Shown: positions 40,756 to 42,402 of the stretch, piece by piece
Numbering within the stretch: position 1 is the stretch's first letter
Layout: every line of letters begins with the position of its first letter
NCBI GenBank assembly: GCA_046756405.1
Contig: JBHHWH010000008.1
Coordinates: 1-42,402, forward strand
DNA from: JBHHWH01 sp046756405
GTDB taxonomy: Bacteria; Actinomycetota; Acidimicrobiia; Spongiisociales; ZC4RG35
Reading direction: 5' to 3'
Length of the DNA: 42,402 nucleotides
Made by a program: the position numbers and the translations under genes
Notes under the pieces: generated by a model
The model's input: only the letters and a program-made list of their open reading frames with translations
Told to the model about the DNA's origin: nothing
Database searches by the model: none

Positions 40756-42402
40756 TTAGTCGAGACGCAGCTCGCCGCGAGCGCCTGCGGGCACCGCGGG
40801 CCGCGACGGAAGAACGGGTTCGAGGGGGCGATAGGGAGATCCCAGCGGTGGCCGGGGGTCGGGCTCTCCTTTGTTGGGCCAAAACGACATCGCCCGCTCG
40901 GTCATTGCGGCGATCGTCAGCGAAGGGTTGGCCCCCAGGTTGGCTGCTATCACTGAGCCGTCGGCAATGTGGAGGCCGGGGTAGCCGAAGACCCGCTGGT
41001 AGGCGTCGACCACACCCGTCTCCGGAGAGGATCCGATACAGGCGCCACCGATGAGATGGGCGGTCATGGGGATATCAAGGATGGCTTCGTTGACCGAACA
41101 GCCGGGGACGCCTCCGATACTCTCCGCGGCGGCCCGGGCAGCCTCGGCTGCAAGCGGGACGTGCCGAGGAGCAGGCTTGCCCTCTTCGGGCTCGGTGCCC
41201 AGCCGGCTACCCCAACGGGTACGCCACAGGGTCATCCGCAGGCTGTTGTCGACGCTCTGCATCACCAGCAGGATGACGCTGCGCTCCGACCACCGTCTTA
41301 CCGACAACGAACTCAGGAACTCCCCGGGCCGGTGGATCACGGCCCGGACGAACCGCTTCCACTGCGGTCCCGGTCCATGCTCGACGGCGATGGTGCTCAA
41401 CAATCCCATCGCGTTGCTCCCCTTCGGGTAACGGACGACTTCGATGTGGGTTTGGGGCTCAGGGTGTATCGAGGAGGTGATCGCCACCCCCTGTGAGTAG
41501 TCCACGGCCGCGGTTGGGGCCATGGCGCCCACCAGCGACTCCGAGTTGGTACGAAGAAGACGTCCCAGGCTCGGCGACAGGAGGGGTAGACGCCCCGTCG
41601 CCTTCATCTCGTGGAGGAGCTTCGAGGTGCCCAAGGTGCCGGCACTGATCACCACCTGGGAGGCGGTGAAGGCGCGGCGTCTCTTCTTCAGCCAGGCTCC
41701 TGGGCGTTCGGCGACGATGCGGTAACCGCCGTCGGGTAGGGGCATCAACGCCACCACCTGGTGTTCAGGGTGGACCACCGCCCCCAGTTTCTCCGCCAGG
41801 TAGAGGTAGTTGTGATCGAGGGTGTTCTTAGCGTTGTGCCGGCAGCCCACCATGCACCCCCCACATTCGATGCAGCCGGTTCGGGTGGGTCCGACGCCAC
41901 CGAAGTAGGGGTCGGCCACTTCGACACCTGCCTGTCCGAAGTGGACCGCCACCGGTGTCGGCTGCCAGGTCTCCTCCACTCCGAAGTGGGCAGCGACGTC
42001 GCGGAGCACCCGGTCGGCGTTTGTCTCATGGGGGGTGACCTCCACGCCGAGCATCCGGCGAGCCTGGTCGTAGTAGGAGGAGAGCTCCTTCTTCCAGTCG
42101 GTGATGTCCGACCACTGGGAGTCGGTGAAGGCTTCCTCGTGGGGCTCGTAGCAGACGTTCGCCCACACCAGAGATCCGCCTCCCACGCCGGCTCCGGAAA
42201 GCACCAGAACATCGTCGAGGAGGGTCAGTCTCTGGATTCCCCGCAGCCCGAGGCGGGGAGCCCAGAGGAACCTCCGGGCATGCCAGCTCGTCTTCGGCAG
42301 CGACCCGGCATCCCACCGCCTGCCCGCTTCGAGGACACCTACCCGGTACCCCTTTTCGGTGAGCCGGAGGGCGCTGACGCTGCCGCCGAAGCCGCTACCG
42401 AT
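40756..42402 (-). CDS. GMC-family oxidoreductase, cholesterol-oxidase-like (5' end outside window)
   Basis: 548 residues are visible; the frame is open to the window edge. The N-terminal FAD-binding fold is present (IGSGFGGSVSALRLTEKGY, then VLEAG), followed by GAGVGGGSLVWANV. A Cys-rich motif CIECGGCMVGCRHNAKNTLD occurs, as in ChoD-like proteins of mycobacteria. The C-terminal block (LHIADGSVIAANLGANPSLT) carries the usual GMC substrate-site/FAD contacts. The family oxidises alcohols, sterols included, with FAD. Only a few N-terminal residues should be missing. It lies 31 nt upstream of the molybdopterin-desulfurase gene, suggesting one operon. Confidence 0.92.
   Translation of the reverse strand: MGSGFGGSVSALRLTEKGYRVGVLEAGRRWDAGSLPKTSWHARRFLWAPRLGLRGIQRLTLLDDVLVLSGAGVGGGSLVWANVCYEPHEEAFTDSQWSDITDWKKELSSYYDQARRMLGVEVTPHETNADRVLRDVAAHFGVEETWQPTPVAVHFGQAGVEVADPYFGGVGPTRTGCIECGGCMVGCRHNAKNTLDHNYLYLAEKLGAVVHPEHQVVALMPLPDGGYRIVAERPGAWLKKRRRAFTASQVVISAGTLGTSKLLHEMKATGRLPLLSPSLGRLLRTNSESLVGAMAPTAAVDYSQGVAITSSIHPEPQTHIEVVRYPKGSNAMGLLSTIAVEHGPGPQWKRFVRAVIHRPGEFLSSLSVRRWSERSVILLVMQSVDNSLRMTLWRTRWGSRLGTEPEEGKPAPRHVPLAAEAARAAAESIGGVPGCSVNEAILDIPMTAHLIGGACIGSSPETGVVDAYQRVFGYPGLHIADGSVIAANLGANPSLTIAAMTERAMSFWPNKGEPDPRPPLGSPYRPLEPVLPSRPAVPAGARGELRLD

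Noticed and set aside
1..42402. Defence system, prophage or integrative element
   Set aside because: All recognised genes are metabolic, transport, regulatory or replication genes of ordinary type with uniform base composition; no integrase, transposase, nuclease-helicase module or toxin-antitoxin pair was found.

Overview
The window is high-GC chromosomal DNA with dense genes, frequent GTG starts and many 1-8 nt start/stop overlaps. It looks like an actinomycetote, and the gene mix is compatible with an uncultured Acidimicrobiia-like lineage: an F420-type LLM oxidoreductase, GlpX-type FBPase, methylmalonyl-CoA epimerase, a cholesterol-oxidase-like GMC enzyme, a DUF1800/DUF1501 pair, and a CCA-encoding tRNA. 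This placement is inference from gene content; no 16S or ribosomal marker is present. There is no sign of phage, a CRISPR array or an intact insertion sequence.

Layout. 1-2556: the 3' end of one aspartate-semialdehyde dehydrogenase gene faces a second, complete copy (asd) that forms a lysC-asd unit, with tRNA-Pro(CGG) between the copies. 2643-5840: membrane-anchored cyclophilin, PHP phosphoesterase, MurJ flippase. 5792-8670: methylmalonyl-CoA epimerase plus a small ORF, divergent from thiolase-glpX. 8705-11212: a DUF1800/DUF1501 pair, each carrying a single-base frameshift. 11185-15133: HAD hydrolase and a TRAP transporter (dctQM convergent with dctP). 15224-17862: dnaX-ybaB-recR. 18000-20392: ABC exporter. 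20443-22290: Na/Pi symporter and PhoU-like protein. 22282-24113: ArsR-type regulator and MFS efflux protein. 24206-29733: nucleotidase-like HAD, then a PhnD-PhnC-PhnE importer followed by a dGTPase-like HD protein. 29813-30957: crotonase and a small membrane protein. 30973-32952: a histidine kinase/LuxR response-regulator pair bracketed by two near-identical 31-bp palindromic repeats. 33128-37269: alpha/beta hydrolase, FabH-like KAS III, DUF1028 protein, LLM oxidoreductase. 37278-42402: a 1148-residue fusion of a molybdopterin oxidoreductase with a NifS/IscS-type cysteine desulfurase, downstream of a GMC oxidoreductase that runs off the window.

The standout is the molybdopterin oxidoreductase-cysteine desulfurase fusion. 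Both halves keep their key residues: four N-terminal Fe-S cysteines and a candidate Mo-ligand cysteine in the first, the PLP lysine and the persulfide cysteine in the second. In known formate dehydrogenases a cysteine desulfurase, acting through FdhD, supplies the sulfur ligand of Mo-bisMGD. A covalent fusion therefore suggests an enzyme that carries its own sulfur donor. Other points of interest are an oversized PhnE with a large insertion and an extracytoplasmic domain, the paired palindromes around the two-component system, a shortened aspartokinase with a reduced ACT region, the two adjacent frameshifted genes, and several well-formed inverted repeats between genes.
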